From Aureimonas populi (GTDB taxonomy: Bacteria; Pseudomonadota; Alphaproteobacteria; Rhizobiales; Rhizobiaceae), in assembly GCF_017815515.1 (NCBI RefSeq), contig NZ_CP072611.1, forward strand, positions 2,728,001 through 2,792,000: 64,000 bases of DNA, written 5' to 3'. Below, one piece after another: positions 1 through 10,443 of this stretch (position 1 is the first letter of the stretch; every line of letters starts with the position of its first letter). Below the pieces are notes generated by a model. It made no database searches, was not told the DNA's origin, and saw nothing but the letters and a program-made list of their open reading frames with translations. A program made the translations under genes and the position numbers.

Positions 1-610
1 CGACCCGACGCTGCGGCGCGTGACGCTCGCCAGGGGCACCGAGGTCATCTTCTCCGATACGGTGGGTTTCGTTTCCGATCTGCCGACCCACCTTGTCGCC
101 GCCTTCCGTGCCACCCTGGAAGAGGTGATCGAAGCCGATCTGGTGCTTCACGTGCGCGACATGGCCAATCCCGATGCGCCGGGGCAGGCGGCCGATGTTC
201 GCAAGATTCTGAGCGACCTCGGGATCGACGCATCGGACGCCGATCACGTGATCGAGGTTTGGAACAAGGTCGATCTTCTGGATGACGCCGGGCGGGAACG
301 CTTGCTGCCAGCCTCCGAGGCGCGGGCCGGCGGCCAGAGCGTCCATGTCGTTTCAGCCCTGACCGGACAGGGGATCGGGCCCTTGCTGGCCGAGATCGAG
401 GAGCGGATCGCCGGGCATGCGAGCGAAGCACGGCTTGAGGTGCCCGCGCACAATCTGACGCTGCTTCCCTGGCTTTACGAGAACGCGGCGGTGCGCGAGC
501 GAACGGACATGGAGGACGGCGCCGTCCAGCTCGTGGTCGACCTCACCCGGCAGGCGCGCAACGACCTGCGCCGGCTGGGTAAGCGCTACCCGGACGTCTC
601 GATCCTTTAA
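1..610 (+). CDS. hflX: GTPase HflX, C-terminal part (5' end outside window)
   Basis: Translated from base 2, the open frame reads through the left edge, so this is the 3' part of a larger gene; the first GTG at 20 is an internal valine. HflX is a ribosome-associated GTPase that splits or rescues stalled 70S ribosomes. The G3 motif DTVGF is followed by DLPTHLVAAFRATLEEV, typical of HflX, and then by a NKVD G4 motif. The last roughly 50 residues form the HflX C-terminal domain. The stop overlaps the stop of the convergent mazG gene by four bases. The assignment is firm; only the N-terminal half is missing. Confidence 0.95.
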   Translation, partial: DPTLRRVTLARGTEVIFSDTVGFVSDLPTHLVAAFRATLEEVIEADLVLHVRDMANPDAPGQAADVRKILSDLGIDASDADHVIEVWNKVDLLDDAGRERLLPASEARAGGQSVHVVSALTGQGIGPLLAEIEERIAGHASEARLEVPAHNLTLLPWLYENAAVRERTDMEDGAVQLVVDLTRQARNDLRRLGKRYPDVSIL

Positions 611-1506
611 GCCGAGCCGGGCGCGACGGTCTGCGTCGTGCCCTCGTCGCGCTTCGCCGCCTGCCAGAGTGCTTCCATTTCGGGAAGGCTGGCCTCGGAA
701 AGGCTTCTGCCCTGGGTGATAAGGGCGCGCTCGACCTTGCCGAAGCGCTCGCGGAACTTCATCACGGTGCGCCGAAGTGCCTTTTCCGGTTCGATATCCA
801 GCCGGCGGCCGAGATTGACCGCGCAAAACAGGATGTCGCCGAGTTCGTCCTCCTGGGCATCGCGATCCTCCTGCACGAGCGCGACGGCCAGTTCGTCGGC
901 CTCCTCCCGCAATTTGTCGAGGATGGGCGCCGGCTCCGTCCAGTCGAAGCCGACACTGGCCGCCTTCGCCTGGATTTTCTGCGCCAGCATGAGGGCTGGA
1001 AATGAACCGGCCACGGCATCGAGGAGCGCGAGCTTGCCATCCGGCTCCGGGCTGCCGGGCCATTCCGGGTTCCCCATCCCGGATGCGTTTCTCGTGGCGC
1101 GCTCGGCGTGCAACGAAGCACGCGCCGCCTTTTCCTCGGCCTTGATCCGTGCCCAGTGGATTTGCGCGGCATCCGCATTGCGTGCCTGCGCATCTCCGAA
1201 GACGTGCGGATGGCGTCGGATCATCTTCGTCGTGACGGTTTCCACCACGTCCGAGAAATCGAACAGCTCCGCTTCGGCCGCAAGCTGCGCGAAGTAGACG
1301 ACCTGCAACAGCAGGTCTCCCAGTTCCTCCCGCAGATCGTCCGGATCGCGCCGCTCGATCGCATCGACGACCTCATAGGTCTCCTCGATGGTGAAGGGCA
1401 CGATCGAATCGAAATCCTGCTCGACATCCCAAGGACAGCCGGCCTGCGGATCGCGCAGCGCGCGCATGATCTCGACAAGCCGTGTGACATCTCGCGAAGG
1501 CTGCAT
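607..1506 (-). CDS. mazG: Nucleoside triphosphate pyrophosphohydrolase MazG
   Basis: MazG hydrolyses (d)NTPs to (d)NMPs and pyrophosphate, cleaning the nucleotide pool. The 299-residue protein has two MazG-type helical repeats. The first (about residues 10 to 90) carries EETYEVVDAI and EELGDLLLQVVYF, the metal-binding glutamate pattern. The second (about 190 to 270) carries a matching EEADELA and EDELGDILF. The start at 1506 (MQPSRDV) is chosen because homologues begin close to this point; an in-frame start 45 bases upstream adds an unconserved tail. It is convergent with hflX and lies downstream of the nrdJ terminator, so it should have its own promoter in the 100 bp between. Confidence 0.93.
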   Translation of the reverse strand: MQPSRDVTRLVEIMRALRDPQAGCPWDVEQDFDSIVPFTIEETYEVVDAIERRDPDDLREELGDLLLQVVYFAQLAAEAELFDFSDVVETVTTKMIRRHPHVFGDAQARNADAAQIHWARIKAEEKAARASLHAERATRNASGMGNPEWPGSPEPDGKLALLDAVAGSFPALMLAQKIQAKAASVGFDWTEPAPILDKLREEADELAVALVQEDRDAQEDELGDILFCAVNLGRRLDIEPEKALRRTVMKFRERFGKVERALITQGRSLSEASLPEMEALWQAAKRDEGTTQTVAPGSA

Positions 1507-1606
1507 CGGAACACCTCGACCGTTCGGAACGGCCGCTTGTGGCGTGCTCAACCGACGCCGTCAACGTCCCATCGCGGCGAGTGGGAGCGAGGACAAGCCT
1601 GATTGG

Positions 1607-1637
1607 AAAAGCCCGGGCAGGTGAAGCCTGCCCGGGC
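1607..1637 (-). terminator. Rho-independent terminator after nrdJ
   Basis: A perfect 11-bp GC-rich stem (1611-1621 with 1627-1637) encloses a 5-nt loop. On the minus strand the stem is followed directly by four T residues (complement of 1607-1610). It lies 60 bases past the nrdJ stop and separates nrdJ from mazG. The plus-strand side has a weaker T-rich tail, so it may act in both directions. Confidence 0.8.
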
Positions 1638-1696
1638 CTTCGTTTTCGGATCATGCTGCTCTCAGACCCGTAGCAACAAGGCGTGGCCGAGCAGGC

Positions 1697-4600
1697 TCAG
1701 CTACAGCCGCTGGTCGAGCCGCATGTGTCGCATTTCAGGCATGTTCCGTTGCGGACCATGGTGAAGTTTGAGCACTCCGAGCAGCTGTCGCCGGTGTAGC
1801 CCTTCATCATCGCCTCGGCGCGGCGCTCGGCGGCCGTGGCGCGTGCAACGTTGGCGATATCCTTCTCCGTCGCAGAATAGGCGAGCGGGCTGTCGAAGAG
1901 GCCCTGCGCCGGCGAGGTGTCGGCCGAGGGGGCGGGTTCGGCCAGCGGGGCGCTTTCATAGTCGCGCTTGAAGGCCGTTACCGTGTTTCCCGAAGCAACC
2001 GCGACCGCCCCTCTGGGCGAAGCGACGGCGACAGCCGCGCCGCCCGTCGCCGACACGCGGGCGCCGCCGGGCGAGCCGGCCGCGGCCGTCGCTGGCTTGG
2101 AGCCATTGGCCGCCGCGCCGGAAGGCTGGGTTCCGGTAGCCGAGCCTTGCGGCTCGGCGGACGAGACGAGGCGGAACTTCGCCGTCTGCCCGCGCACCAT
2201 TCCCGACGAGATCGGCAGCGGAGCCGGCTTGTCGCCCTCCACGCCGCGCCCGATCGAGGAGGAGCCGAACTCCTCGGGCTGGACATGGGCGAGATCGTGC
2301 CGGCCGAGATAGGAGACGGCCAGCTCGCGGAACACGTAGTCGAGGATCGACGTGGCGTTCTTGATGGCCTCGTTGCCCTGCACCATTCCGGCCGGCTCGA
2401 AGCGGGTGAAGGTGAAGGCCTCCACATACTCGTCCAGCGGCACGCCGAACTGGAGGCCGAGCGAGATGGCGATGGCGAAATTGTTCATCATCGCCCGGAA
2501 GGCCGCACCTTCCTTGTGCATGTCGATGAAGATTTCGCCCAGCCGGCCGTCATCGAACTCGCCGGTGCGCAGATACACCTTGTGCCCGCCGACGATGGCC
2601 TTCTGCGTGTAGCCCTTGCGCCGGTTCGGCAGCTTCTCGCGGTCGCGGATCACCTTCTCCACGATCCGCTCCACCACCCGCTCTGCGACTTCCGCCGCGC
2701 GCGCCGGGGCAGGAGCGGCGATCAGCGCCTCCGTCACCTCGGAGACGATGTCGTCCTCTTCCTCCTCCTCCGAGATCAGCGACGCGTTGAGCGGCTGGGA
2801 GAGCTTGGAGCCGTCGCGGTAGAGTGCGTTGGCCTTCAGCGCCAGCTTCCAGGACAGCATGTAGGCCGCGCCGCAATCCTCCACCGTGGCGTTGTTCGGC
2901 ATGTTGATGGTCTTGGAGATCGCGCCCGAGATGAAGGGCTGCGCTGCCGCCATCATGCGGATGTGGCTCTCGACCGAGAGAGCCCGCTTGCCGATGCGCC
3001 CGCACGGGTTAGCGCAATCGAAGACGGGAAGATGCGCGTCCTTGAGGAAGGGGGCGCCCTCCAGCGTCATCGCGCCGCAGACATGGATATTGGCCTCCTC
3101 GATCTCGGCGCGCGAGAAGCCGAGGAAGGGCAGGAGCTCGAAGGAGAAGTCATTGAGCTGCTCTTCGGTGAGGCCCAGCGTTTCCTTGCAGAAATCCTCG
3201 CCCAGCGTCCATTTGTTGAAGACGAACTTGATGTCGAACGCCTGGCCGAGCGCGGCGTTCAGCGCGTCGATCTGCGCATCGCCGAAACCCTTCGCCCTCA
3301 GGGAGCCGGGGTTGATGGCGGGCGCCTGGTTCAGATTGCCGTGGCCGACCGCATAGGCCTCGATCTCGGCGATCTGGCTTTCGGAATAGCCGAGCGTGCG
3401 CAGCGCCTCAGGCACGGCGCGGTTGATGATCTTGAAATAGCCGCCGCCGGCGAGCTTCTTGAACTTCACGAGGGCGAAGTCCGGCTCGATGCCAGTGGTG
3501 TCGCAATCCATCACGAGGCCGATCGTGCCCGTGGGCGCGATGACGGAGACCTGCGCGTTGCGGTAGCCGTGCTTGTTTCCAAGCTCCACCGCCTCCGCCC
3601 AGACGCTCTTGGCGCGGGCCGAAAGGCGCTTGTCCTTCAGGCTGGAATGGTCGAGCGGCACGGGATCGACTGCCAGCCCCTCATAGCCGTTGGCCAGCCC
3701 CTGCGCGGCGCGGGCATGGTTGCGCATCACGCGCAGCATGCCCTCCGCGTTGCGCTCGTAGTCCGGGAAGGCACCCAGCTGCGAGGCCATCTCGGCGGAG
3801 GTCTTGTACGACGCGCCGGTCATGATGGCCGAGATCGCACCGCAGATCGCGCGCCCCTCGGACGAGTCGTAGGGGATGCCGGCCGTCATCAGGAGGCCGC
3901 CGATATTGGCGAAGCCGAGCCCCAGCGTGCGGTAGTCGTAGGAGCGCTGGGCGATCTCGCGCGAGGGGAACTGCGCCATCAGGACGGAGATCTCGAGGAC
4001 GATGGTCCACAGGCGCGTGGCGTGCTCGAAGCTCTCTATATCGATGCTGTTCTTCGCGTCGCGGAACTGGAGAAGGTTCAGCGAGGCGAGATTGCACGCC
4101 GTGTCGTCAAGGAACATGTACTCCGAGCAGGGGTTCGACGCGTTGATGGCGCCGGCCGCTGCGCAGGTGTGCCAGTCGTTGATCGTGGTGTGGAACTGGA
4201 TGCCTGGATCGGCGGACGCCCAGGCGGCATAACCGATCTTGTCCCACAGCTCGCGGGCCTTGACCGTCTTCACCACCTTGCCGGTGATGCGCGCGGTCAG
4301 CTCGTGCTCGCCGTCTTCCTCCACGGCCTGCAGGAACGCGTCGGTGACGCGCACCGAATTGTTCGAGTTCTGCCCGGAGACCGTAAGGTAGGCCTCCGAA
4401 TCCCAGTCGGTATCGTAGACCGGGAAGTCGATGTCCGTGTAGCCCTGCCGCGCGAACTGGATGATGCGCTTGACGTAGTTCTCCGGCACCTGCGCCTTCT
4501 TGGCGTCCTTCACGGCACGCTTGAGGGCGGGATTCTTCATGGGGTCGAAGCAGTCTCCCTCCGGCCCCTCGCAGTTCACGCAGGCCGAGAGAATTGCCTT

Positions 4601-5560
4601 CAGGTGCCGAGACACGGTCTTGGAGCCGGTGACGAGCGCGGCGACCTTTTCCTCCTCGCGCACCTTCCACATGATGTAGTTTTCGATGTCGGGATGGTCG
4701 ATGTCCACCACCACCATCTTGGCGGCGCGCCGGGTGGTGCCGCCCGACTTGATGGCGCCGGCCGCACGGTCGCCGATCTTCAGGAAGCTCATGAGGCCGG
4801 AGGACTTGCCGCCGCCCGACAGCTTCTCGCCCTCGCCGCGAAGCGCGGAGAAGTTGGAGCCCGTGCCGGACCCGTATTTGAACAGGCGCGCCTCACGCAC
4901 CCACAGGTCCATGATGCCGCCCTCGTTGACGAGATCGTCGGCTACGGACTGGATGAAGCAGGCGTGCGGCTGCGGATGCTCGTAGGACGAGGCCGAGCGG
5001 GTCAGTTCGCCCGTGCGGTAGTCGACATAGAAATGGCCCTGGCCGGGGCCGTCGATTCCATAGGCCCAGTGCAGGCCGGTGTTGAACCATTGCGGGGAGT
5101 TGGGCGCCACCTTCTGCGTCGCCAGCATGTGGGCCAGCTCGTCGCGGAAGGCGCGCGCGTCGTCCTCGCTGGCGAAATAGCCGCCCTTCCAGCCCCAGTA
5201 GGTCCAGGTGCCGGCCAGCCGGTCGAAAACCTGCCGCGCATCCGTCTCCGGGCCGGTGCGCTCATCCTCGGGGAGGGCGGCCAGCTTGTCCTCGTCCGCG
5301 ACGGAACGCCAGAGGAAGGAAGGAACGTCGTTCTCCTCCACCCGCTTGAGGTGCTTGGGGACACCGGCCTTGCGGAAATACTTCTGCGCCAGGATATCGG
5401 ACGCGACCTGGCTGAACTGCGCAGGCACGTCGATGTCGGCAAGGCGGAAGACGACCGAGCCGTCTGGGTTGCGGATCTCGCTCGTCGCCTTGCGGAATTC
5501 CACGGACGCGTAGGCGCCGCCGTCCGCAGTCGTGTATCTGCGCTCGACCTTCATGCCCAT
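1697..5560 (-). CDS. nrdJ: Vitamin B12-dependent (class II) ribonucleotide reductase
   Basis: This enzyme reduces ribonucleotides to deoxyribonucleotides using adenosylcobalamin and needs no oxygen. The 1287-residue protein has the alphaproteobacterial NrdJ layout: an N-terminal extension, the large ten-stranded barrel with NPCSEY and [13 protein letters not shown] near residues 470-490, GTIG and DTTGIEPDF, and a C-terminal zinc-ribbon-like tail (CSECSNF, CLKC, CDTCGS). Between about residues 1130 and 1215 there is a low-complexity Gly/Ala/Ser/Pro linker joining the core to the cysteine tail. Two starts are possible (MGMKVE or MKVE two codons later). No cobalamin riboswitch was recognised upstream. 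A strong terminator follows the stop. Confidence 0.96.
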   Translation of the reverse strand: MGMKVERRYTTADGGAYASVEFRKATSEIRNPDGSVVFRLADIDVPAQFSQVASDILAQKYFRKAGVPKHLKRVEENDVPSFLWRSVADEDKLAALPEDERTGPETDARQVFDRLAGTWTYWGWKGGYFASEDDARAFRDELAHMLATQKVAPNSPQWFNTGLHWAYGIDGPGQGHFYVDYRTGELTRSASSYEHPQPHACFIQSVADDLVNEGGIMDLWVREARLFKYGSGTGSNFSALRGEGEKLSGGGKSSGLMSFLKIGDRAAGAIKSGGTTRRAAKMVVVDIDHPDIENYIMWKVREEEKVAALVTGSKTVSRHLKAILSACVNCEGPEGDCFDPMKNPALKRAVKDAKKAQVPENYVKRIIQFARQGYTDIDFPVYDTDWDSEAYLTVSGQNSNNSVRVTDAFLQAVEEDGEHELTARITGKVVKTVKARELWDKIGYAAWASADPGIQFHTTINDWHTCAAAGAINASNPCSEYMFLDDTACNLASLNLLQFRDAKNSIDIESFEHATRLWTIVLEISVLMAQFPSREIAQRSYDYRTLGLGFANIGGLLMTAGIPYDSSEGRAICGAISAIMTGASYKTSAEMASQLGAFPDYERNAEGMLRVMRNHARAAQGLANGYEGLAVDPVPLDHSSLKDKRLSARAKSVWAEAVELGNKHGYRNAQVSVIAPTGTIGLVMDCDTTGIEPDFALVKFKKLAGGGYFKIINRAVPEALRTLGYSESQIAEIEAYAVGHGNLNQAPAINPGSLRAKGFGDAQIDALNAALGQAFDIKFVFNKWTLGEDFCKETLGLTEEQLNDFSFELLPFLGFSRAEIEEANIHVCGAMTLEGAPFLKDAHLPVFDCANPCGRIGKRALSVESHIRMMAAAQPFISGAISKTINMPNNATVEDCGAAYMLSWKLALKANALYRDGSKLSQPLNASLISEEEEEDDIVSEVTEALIAAPAPARAAEVAERVVERIVEKVIRDREKLPNRRKGYTQKAIVGGHKVYLRTGEFDDGRLGEIFIDMHKEGAAFRAMMNNFAIAISLGLQFGVPLDEYVEAFTFTRFEPAGMVQGNEAIKNATSILDYVFRELAVSYLGRHDLAHVQPEEFGSSSIGRGVEGDKPAPLPISSGMVRGQTAKFRLVSSAEPQGSATGTQPSGAAANGSKPATAAAGSPGGARVSATGGAAVAVASPRGAVAVASGNTVTAFKRDYESAPLAEPAPSADTSPAQGLFDSPLAYSATEKDIANVARATAAERRAEAMMKGYTGDSCSECSNFTMVRNGTCLKCDTCGSTSGCS

Positions 5561-5951
5561 GAACTTACCCTTATGATCTTGCGCCCCTGATTCTCGCGAC
5601 CGTCGGGCCGGCGGGGCAGGGGCAATAGCTGGAACAACCGAGTCAGTCGACGCTAGGCGTTGTGGCTGTCCTCAATCTTGCGCCCAATATATGGGATTCC
5701 GTGCGTAAGCGAAGTTAAAATCGGCTCGCAATCGGAGTTTGTATCGGACCTCTGTGGATAACGAGCAAAGGCGATGCGCAGGACGATTTCGCCTTGCGTT
5801 GTGGCCAAACGGCTCGCACGGGCGTATGCCGCTTGGAAACGCCTTGAAAACCAAGATCATCGAACGCACGGCAGATTCGCCAAGTCGCTTTGCGTTCGCT
5901 CCCTGTTTGAACTTATCCTGAAACACAACCTTCGGTAGAGGCGTGTAGGCG
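5561..5951. other. Intergenic region between divergent nrdJ and histidine kinase
   Basis: This 391-bp stretch must carry the promoters of two divergent genes. Open frames inside it have no coding character. The only notable element is a short near-palindrome, CCCAATATATGGG, at 5683-5695. No B12 box and no clear GGAAC/CGTT ECF promoter was found. Confidence 0.6.
5683..5695. promoter_or_regulatory. Possible NrdR-type box upstream of nrdJ
   Basis: CCCAATATATGGG resembles the AT-centred near-palindrome of NrdR boxes, which control ribonucleotide reductase genes. It lies 123 bp upstream of the nrdJ start. NrdR sites usually occur as a pair about 31 bp apart, and no convincing partner was seen, so this is weak. 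Confidence 0.25.
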
Positions 5952-7082
5952 ATGACTGGAGAAGGCTGGGCGCAGGTTTATCGCGACGGCAGCGTTTTGG
6001 ACGCGGAGTCGACTGCGGGGTGCCGCTCGCTTATCGATTCCGCGCCCGAGCAAGCCTTCGATCGAATCTCCCATCTGGCGGCCATCGTCCTGCAGGCTCC
6101 CGTCTCTCTCGTTTCGGTGATCGACGAGCGTCGCAATTACTTCAAGAGTGCCTACGGCCTTCCGCCCGCGCTGGTCGGGCTGCGGGAAATTCCGGTCAGC
6201 CATTCCTACTGCCGCCATGTACAGGCCACCGGCGAGGCGGTGGCGGTGGGGGAAACGGATGGTCACGCGCTCGTCGGCGATAATCCGGCGAACGTCGAGT
6301 TCGGCGTCCATGCCTATCTGGGAGAGCCCGTGCTGCGCGGCGACGGCGCGGTCGCCTGCACCCTGTGCGTCCTGGACTTCAAGCCCCGCGACTGGTCGAT
6401 GGAGGAAAAGCGCACCCTGCGCGATCTCGCCGACATCCTGCAGACCGAATTATTGCTGCGCGAGGAGGTCCGCGTCCGCCAGGCGGCGGAAAGCCGGGGC
6501 GTAATGCTGCTGCGCGAGATGGAGCATCGCGTGAAGAACAGCCTCTCCACCGTGCAGGCGATCATCAGCCTCTCGCTGCGCACCGAGACGGATATCGAAA
6601 AGCTGCGCAAGTCCCTGTCGGACCGGATCTCCTCACTGGCCAAGACCCATGACCTGCTGCTGGACGGAGATCGCCATGGCGCCACGCTGAAGGCGATCAT
6701 GGTGTCGGAGTTGCGGCATTACGATTCCGATGGCCGCGTGCGCATAGACGTCGGCGATATCGCGCTTTCCTCGCCCGATGCCGTGGTCTTCGGCCTCGTC
6801 ATTCACGAACTGACCACCAACGCCGCCAAGTACGGCGCCCTCAGGGACGGTGGCCGCGTCGATGTCCATTGCCGGGTCGAATCGGACGATGGCGAGCGAA
6901 GGCTCCTGCTGCGGTGGCGGGAGACCGGAGTCCGGCTGGTTGACGCTCCGCGGAACGCCGGCTTCGGAACCAGCCTGCTGGAGAACCTGGTAATCCGCCA
7001 GTATGACGGCCGCATCGAACGGGAATGGCGGCCCGAAGGGCTCGACCTGACGGCGAGGATGACGATCGCGCGCGTGCGCTGA
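5952..7082 (+). CDS. GAF-domain HWE/HisKA_2 sensor histidine kinase
   Basis: The 376-residue protein is soluble, with no signal peptide or membrane segment. An N-terminal GAF domain (about residues 30-165, including SLVSVIDERRNYFKS and HSYCRHV) precedes the kinase core. The phospho-acceptor region EMEHRVKNSLSTVQAI lies near residue 190, and the ATP-binding N box is HELTTNAAKYGAL. LRWRETG matches the W-x-E motif that names the HWE family. HWE kinases in alphaproteobacteria often feed light, redox or general-stress signalling. No response regulator lies next to it, so its partner is encoded elsewhere. It converges on gpt with 20 bp between the stops. Confidence 0.9.
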   Translation: MTGEGWAQVYRDGSVLDAESTAGCRSLIDSAPEQAFDRISHLAAIVLQAPVSLVSVIDERRNYFKSAYGLPPALVGLREIPVSHSYCRHVQATGEAVAVGETDGHALVGDNPANVEFGVHAYLGEPVLRGDGAVACTLCVLDFKPRDWSMEEKRTLRDLADILQTELLLREEVRVRQAAESRGVMLLREMEHRVKNSLSTVQAIISLSLRTETDIEKLRKSLSDRISSLAKTHDLLLDGDRHGATLKAIMVSELRHYDSDGRVRIDVGDIALSSPDAVVFGLVIHELTTNAAKYGALRDGGRVDVHCRVESDDGERRLLLRWRETGVRLVDAPRNAGFGTSLLENLVIRQYDGRIEREWRPEGLDLTARMTIARVR

Positions 7083-7102
7083 TGCCGGGTATGCGCCTCT
7101 CC

Positions 7103-7600
7103 CTATCCCGGAACACCCTTGCCTATGGGGGCCTGGAAGGTAAGGCCCAGATCCCAGGGGAAGAAGATCCACGTGTCCTGGCTTACCTCGGTGATGAACG
7201 TATCGACCAGCGGGCGCCCCTTGGGCTTGGCATAGACCGTTGCGAAATGGGCCTTCGGCAGCATCGCGCGCACCAGCGCGGCGGTCTTGCCCGTATCGGT
7301 GAGGTCATCGACGATGAGGATGCCCTCGCCATCGTCCACACGAAGCTCCGGGGCGATATCCTTGAGGACCTGAAGCTCCCCCTGCTTGTCGTACTCGTGA
7401 TACGAGGCAATGCAGACCGTTTCGATCAGGCGGGTGCCCAGTTCGCGCGCGATGATCGCCGCCGGGACGAGCCCGCCGCGGGTGATGCAGACGATCGCCT
7501 TCCAGTCCGAGCGTTGCCCGGCCAGGCGCCATGCCAGCGCGCGGGCGTCCCGGTGGAACTGTTCCCATGAAACGGGGAAGGATTTCTCGGTCGTCGACAT
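7103..7600 (-). CDS. gpt: Xanthine/guanine phosphoribosyltransferase
   Basis: Purine salvage enzyme that converts xanthine, guanine or hypoxanthine plus PRPP to the nucleotide. The 165-residue protein carries the PRPP-binding motif [14 protein letters not shown] near the middle, the early [10 protein letters not shown] loop, and a C-terminal TWIFFPWD segment typical of bacterial Gpt. The start at 7600 (MSTTEK) is preceded by GGAGAG at a 5-base spacing. An ATG one codon upstream is also possible, and a longer frame to 7654 is unlikely. Confidence 0.93.
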   Translation of the reverse strand: MSTTEKSFPVSWEQFHRDARALAWRLAGQRSDWKAIVCITRGGLVPAAIIARELGTRLIETVCIASYHEYDKQGELQVLKDIAPELRVDDGEGILIVDDLTDTGKTAALVRAMLPKAHFATVYAKPKGRPLVDTFITEVSQDTWIFFPWDLGLTFQAPIGKGVPG

Positions 7601-7697
7601 CATATCTCTCCATGAAGCGTCGGCTGCGATAGCTTGCCCGCTCTTGAGGAGCAAGGCTTGCCGGTCCGCCGCCGCCGCAAAGGCAAGGAACGCACAG

Positions 7698-8378
7698 ATG
7701 ATCGCACGGCGCCGGCGCGCGCTTCTGCTCGTGGCTCTTCTTCCGGTACTCTACGCGCTCTTGTCCTATCTGCTGCTTCCAGACCTCTGGTACGAGCGCG
7801 ACGAGTCCCGTCCGCTGGCCGAGATGCTGACGCGAACGGCGGACGATCTGGCGGGCGATCCCATCAATGTCGAGATCGTCGGTGCGCGCTCCGCGCTCGT
7901 GGCGGCGATGAATGCCGCCGGCTGGGCGCCGGCCGATCCGATTACGGCGCGAACGAGCGCCGACATCATCGGCAGCGTGCTGCTGGATCGGCCGTATAGG
8001 GACGCGCCCGTTAGCCCACTCTTCTACGATGGTCGCCGTGAGGATCTGGCGTTCGAGAAGGCGGCCGGCATCAGCGCGGACCGGCGCCAGCATGTGCGGC
8101 TCTGGGCGATGGGCGGGGATGGAGGGCAGGCGCGCTGGCTCGGCGCCGTCACCTTCGATGCGGGCGTTGGGCTCAGCCACTATACCGGCCAGGTCACGCA
8201 CGACATCTCGCCCCGCATCGACGACGCCCGCCAGGCGCTGGTCTCCGACCTCGAGGCCACGGGGCTTGTGGCGCAGACCTCGTCGATCGCGGGGCGCGGG
8301 GCCACGGATAAGGGCCGGAACGGGGAGGGCGACCTCTACGTGACCGACGGCCGCGCCGCGCTGCTCGTCCTACGCTGA
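7698..8378 (+). CDS. LssY C-terminal domain membrane-anchored protein
   Basis: The 226-residue protein has one N-terminal membrane segment (about residues 8-27, [19 protein letters not shown]) after a basic start, so the rest is probably periplasmic. The body has the LssY_C pattern: [15 protein letters not shown], then HVRLW and RWLGAVTFD. LssY_C domains occur in envelope proteins, some fused to PAP2 or DedA domains, and their function is not settled. The start at 7698 is chosen for the AAGGAA upstream and because the frame before it has no coding character. It is divergent from gpt. Its last nine bases overlap the convergent CinA-like gene. Confidence 0.75.
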   Translation: MIARRRRALLLVALLPVLYALLSYLLLPDLWYERDESRPLAEMLTRTADDLAGDPINVEIVGARSALVAAMNAAGWAPADPITARTSADIIGSVLLDRPYRDAPVSPLFYDGRREDLAFEKAAGISADRRQHVRLWAMGGDGGQARWLGAVTFDAGVGLSHYTGQVTHDISPRIDDARQALVSDLEATGLVAQTSSIAGRGATDKGRNGEGDLYVTDGRAALLVLR

Positions 8379-9125
8379 AGGGCGGCTGGAAACGATCTGG
8401 GCCAGCATCTCCTCGACATCGGCCTTCGCCGCGCTCAACGCGGCGGCGTCGCGCGAGCGCAGGACGATCTCGGCATGGAAATACGTGCCCTCATATTTGG
8501 GATAGGAGCCAATGGCGACGCCGGGATGTCTTTTCTGGATATCCGCGAGCGGCCCGCCGATCTCGCCTTCGCCGAAGGGGCAGTGAAGGGTCTCGCTCGA
8601 GATCGCCCGGCCGTGCGGCAGGCCCGCCATGACATTGTCGAGCATGGCCTGGAAGATCGAGGGCACGCCTGCCATCACATGGACGTTCTCGACCCTGAAG
8701 CCGGGCGCCACGGAGACCGGGTTGTCGATTAGCTCCGCGCCCGTCGGCGTGCGCGCCATCCGCTTGCGAGCCTCGGTGAACTCCAGCTTCCTGGCCCGAT
8801 AGTTCTCTGCCAGCCGCTCATAGGCCTGCGGATGGTAGTCGACCGGCAGGCCGAAGGCCTGGCCGACGGCATCGGCGGTGATGTCGTCATGCGTAGGGCC
8901 GATGCCGCCGGAGGTGAAGACATAAGTGTAGGAGCGGCGCAGGGCATTGATCGCGGAAGCGATCGCATCGGCCTCGTCCGCCACGATGCGCACCTCCTTC
9001 AGGTCGATCCCCGCCAGTGTCAGCACGTCGGCGAGATGGCCGATGTTGCGATCCTTGGTGCGGCCCGACAGAAGCTCGTCGCCGATGGCGAGCATGGCGG
9101 CGGTTTGCGGCAGGATGTCAGGCAT
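8370..9125 (-). CDS. CinA-like molybdopterin-binding (MoCF-type) protein
   Basis: This 251-residue protein is a stand-alone MoCF/MoaB-fold domain of the competence/damage-inducible CinA family. It has AIGDELLSGRTKDRN at the N terminus and FTSGGIGPTHDDITADA, the nucleotide/molybdopterin-binding signature. The C-terminal amidohydrolase half of full-length CinA is absent, as is usual for the short form in alphaproteobacteria. The start at 9125 (MPDILPQ) is chosen over an upstream frame start at 9275 that adds unconserved residues. Related proteins act as nicotinamide-nucleotide or ADP-ribose pyrophosphatases, but activity cannot be inferred here. Confidence 0.85.
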   Translation of the reverse strand: MPDILPQTAAMLAIGDELLSGRTKDRNIGHLADVLTLAGIDLKEVRIVADEADAIASAINALRRSYTYVFTSGGIGPTHDDITADAVGQAFGLPVDYHPQAYERLAENYRARKLEFTEARKRMARTPTGAELIDNPVSVAPGFRVENVHVMAGVPSIFQAMLDNVMAGLPHGRAISSETLHCPFGEGEIGGPLADIQKRHPGVAIGSYPKYEGTYFHAEIVLRSRDAAALSAAKADVEEMLAQIVSSRPSA

Positions 9126-9289
9126 GAGGGCGATCCGATCGTTGCACCGATCAGGATCGGTTCCCCATGCCGGCGGCAATTGCAAGCCATGCCGAGCGGT
9201 AGACGGTGCGTTTCGGTTCTCCGGGCTCGCCAATTCCGCCCGCCGCGCCCTAAGTGCGGCAACAGTCAAACGCACAACGGAGTGACGAC

Positions 9290-9889
9290 ATGGCGAAAGT
9301 GCTGGTTCTCTACTATTCGAGCTACGGCCACATCGAGACGATGGCGAAGGCCGTCGCCGAAGGCGCGAAGGCAGGCGGGGCCGAGGTCGATATAAAGCGC
9401 GTACCGGAAACGGCCCCGGCCGACGTCGCGGCCGCCGCGGGCTTCAAGACGAACCACGACTTCCCCGAAGCCCAGCCGGACGAACTGGCTCATTACGATG
9501 CCATCATCGTCGGCGCGCCGACCCGCTTCGGCAACATGTCCTCCCAGATGGGCTCGTTCTGGGACCGCACCGGCGGATTGTGGGCGCAGGGTAAGCTGAT
9601 CGGCAAGGTCGGCGGCGCGTTCACCTCCTCGGCCAGCCAGCACGGCGGCAACGAAGCCACGCTCCTCTCGATCCACAAGACCCTTCTCCACCACGGCCTT
9701 CTCATCGTGGGCCTGCCGTATGCATACGCAGGCCAGATGGGCGTGGACGAAGTCGTGGGCGGCTCGCCCTACGGCGCGACCACGATCGCGGCCGGCGACG
9801 GATCGCGCCAGCCGAGCGAACGTGAATTGGAAGGGGCCCGTTTCCAGGGCCAGCACATCGCCCAGATCGCCGGCAAGCTCAGCGCCTGA
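9290..9889 (+). CDS. wrbA: NAD(P)H:quinone oxidoreductase, WrbA type
   Basis: Flavodoxin-like quinone reductase that performs two-electron reduction of quinones with FMN. The 199-residue protein starts [16 protein letters not shown], which holds the FMN phosphate-binding loop. It continues with GAPTRFGNM, the family signature SSASQHGG, and [10 protein letters not shown]. Length matches E. coli WrbA (198). A GGAG lies about 8 bases before the ATG. A terminator hairpin follows, so it is probably a single-gene unit. Confidence 0.96.
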   Translation: MAKVLVLYYSSYGHIETMAKAVAEGAKAGGAEVDIKRVPETAPADVAAAAGFKTNHDFPEAQPDELAHYDAIIVGAPTRFGNMSSQMGSFWDRTGGLWAQGKLIGKVGGAFTSSASQHGGNEATLLSIHKTLLHHGLLIVGLPYAYAGQMGVDEVVGGSPYGATTIAAGDGSRQPSERELEGARFQGQHIAQIAGKLSA

Positions 9890-9912
9890 CCGGCCTTAAA
9901 GACGCGAAGGAA

Positions 9913-9940
9913 GGAGGCCGATCCGCAAGGACCGGCCTCC
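9913..9940 (+). terminator. Terminator hairpin after wrbA
   Basis: An 8-bp perfect stem (9913-9920 with 9933-9940) extends inward by three more pairs to a GCAA tetraloop. A TCGGTTT tail follows on the plus strand. It sits 24 bases after the wrbA stop. Confidence 0.65.
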
Positions 9941-9996
9941 TCGGTTTCGCATCAAGCGATTACAAGGACCGGTCGGCATACCGCGGCCGGCGGTCA

Positions 9997-10215
9997 TCAG
10001 CGGCGATCGGCCGCCCTTCGGGGTGACAGCGCCTCTTCACGCGAGAAAGGCGAGACCGACGACTCGTCCGACTCCAGCGCGCGGCGCAGATTGTCGAGCG
10101 CGCGATTGCCGTCCACCAGCCGCTCCAGAAGAGCGGACTGGGTGCTGGCCGCCACCGACTCCCGGCCGGCATCGGCCTCCATCGGAAACAGGGAGCGCTG
10201 GATGTGAACTGCCAT
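9997..10215 (-). CDS. Small uncharacterised protein (72 aa)
   Basis: A 72-residue frame (MAVHIQRSLFPMEADAG...) is preceded by GGAGGGCGAGGG directly upstream of the ATG. The protein is acidic and soluble, with a predicted helical middle (ALLERLVDGNRALDNLRRALES). No family is recognised. It lies between wrbA and tRNA-Leu and converges on wrbA. The longer frame running up to 10554 crosses the tRNA and is not credible. Moderate to low confidence. Confidence 0.4.
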   Translation of the reverse strand: MAVHIQRSLFPMEADAGRESVAASTQSALLERLVDGNRALDNLRRALESDESSVSPFSREEALSPRRAADRR

Positions 10216-10443
10216 TCCCTCGCCCTCCGCTTCGTGGCCCGGCGCATGAATGAATTTCACAATAGAACACGATCCGTGATGCACCTCAATGCTCGCGCCC
10301 GGCTTGTTTCTCCACCCGGCTATCGAAGAGGAAATCCAGTCGTCCTCAGTCGCCAGGGGAGTGTTTTGGGAGAATGCACCTGCTCTGAAACCGTCTCGGG
10401 ACGTCGTGAACGGCATCGAGAAAGATGCTAGGGAGGGCGCGAT

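Noticed and set aside
2147..5590. Long plus-strand open frame (1147 codons) opposite nrdJ
   Set aside because: It is the antisense of a strongly conserved gene in GC-rich DNA; its protein has no recognisable domain and is rich in Arg, Glu and Leu as expected of a shadow frame.
5561..5951. Cobalamin riboswitch upstream of nrdJ
   Set aside because: No B12 box or riboswitch-like paired segments could be seen, although the enzyme uses cobalamin.
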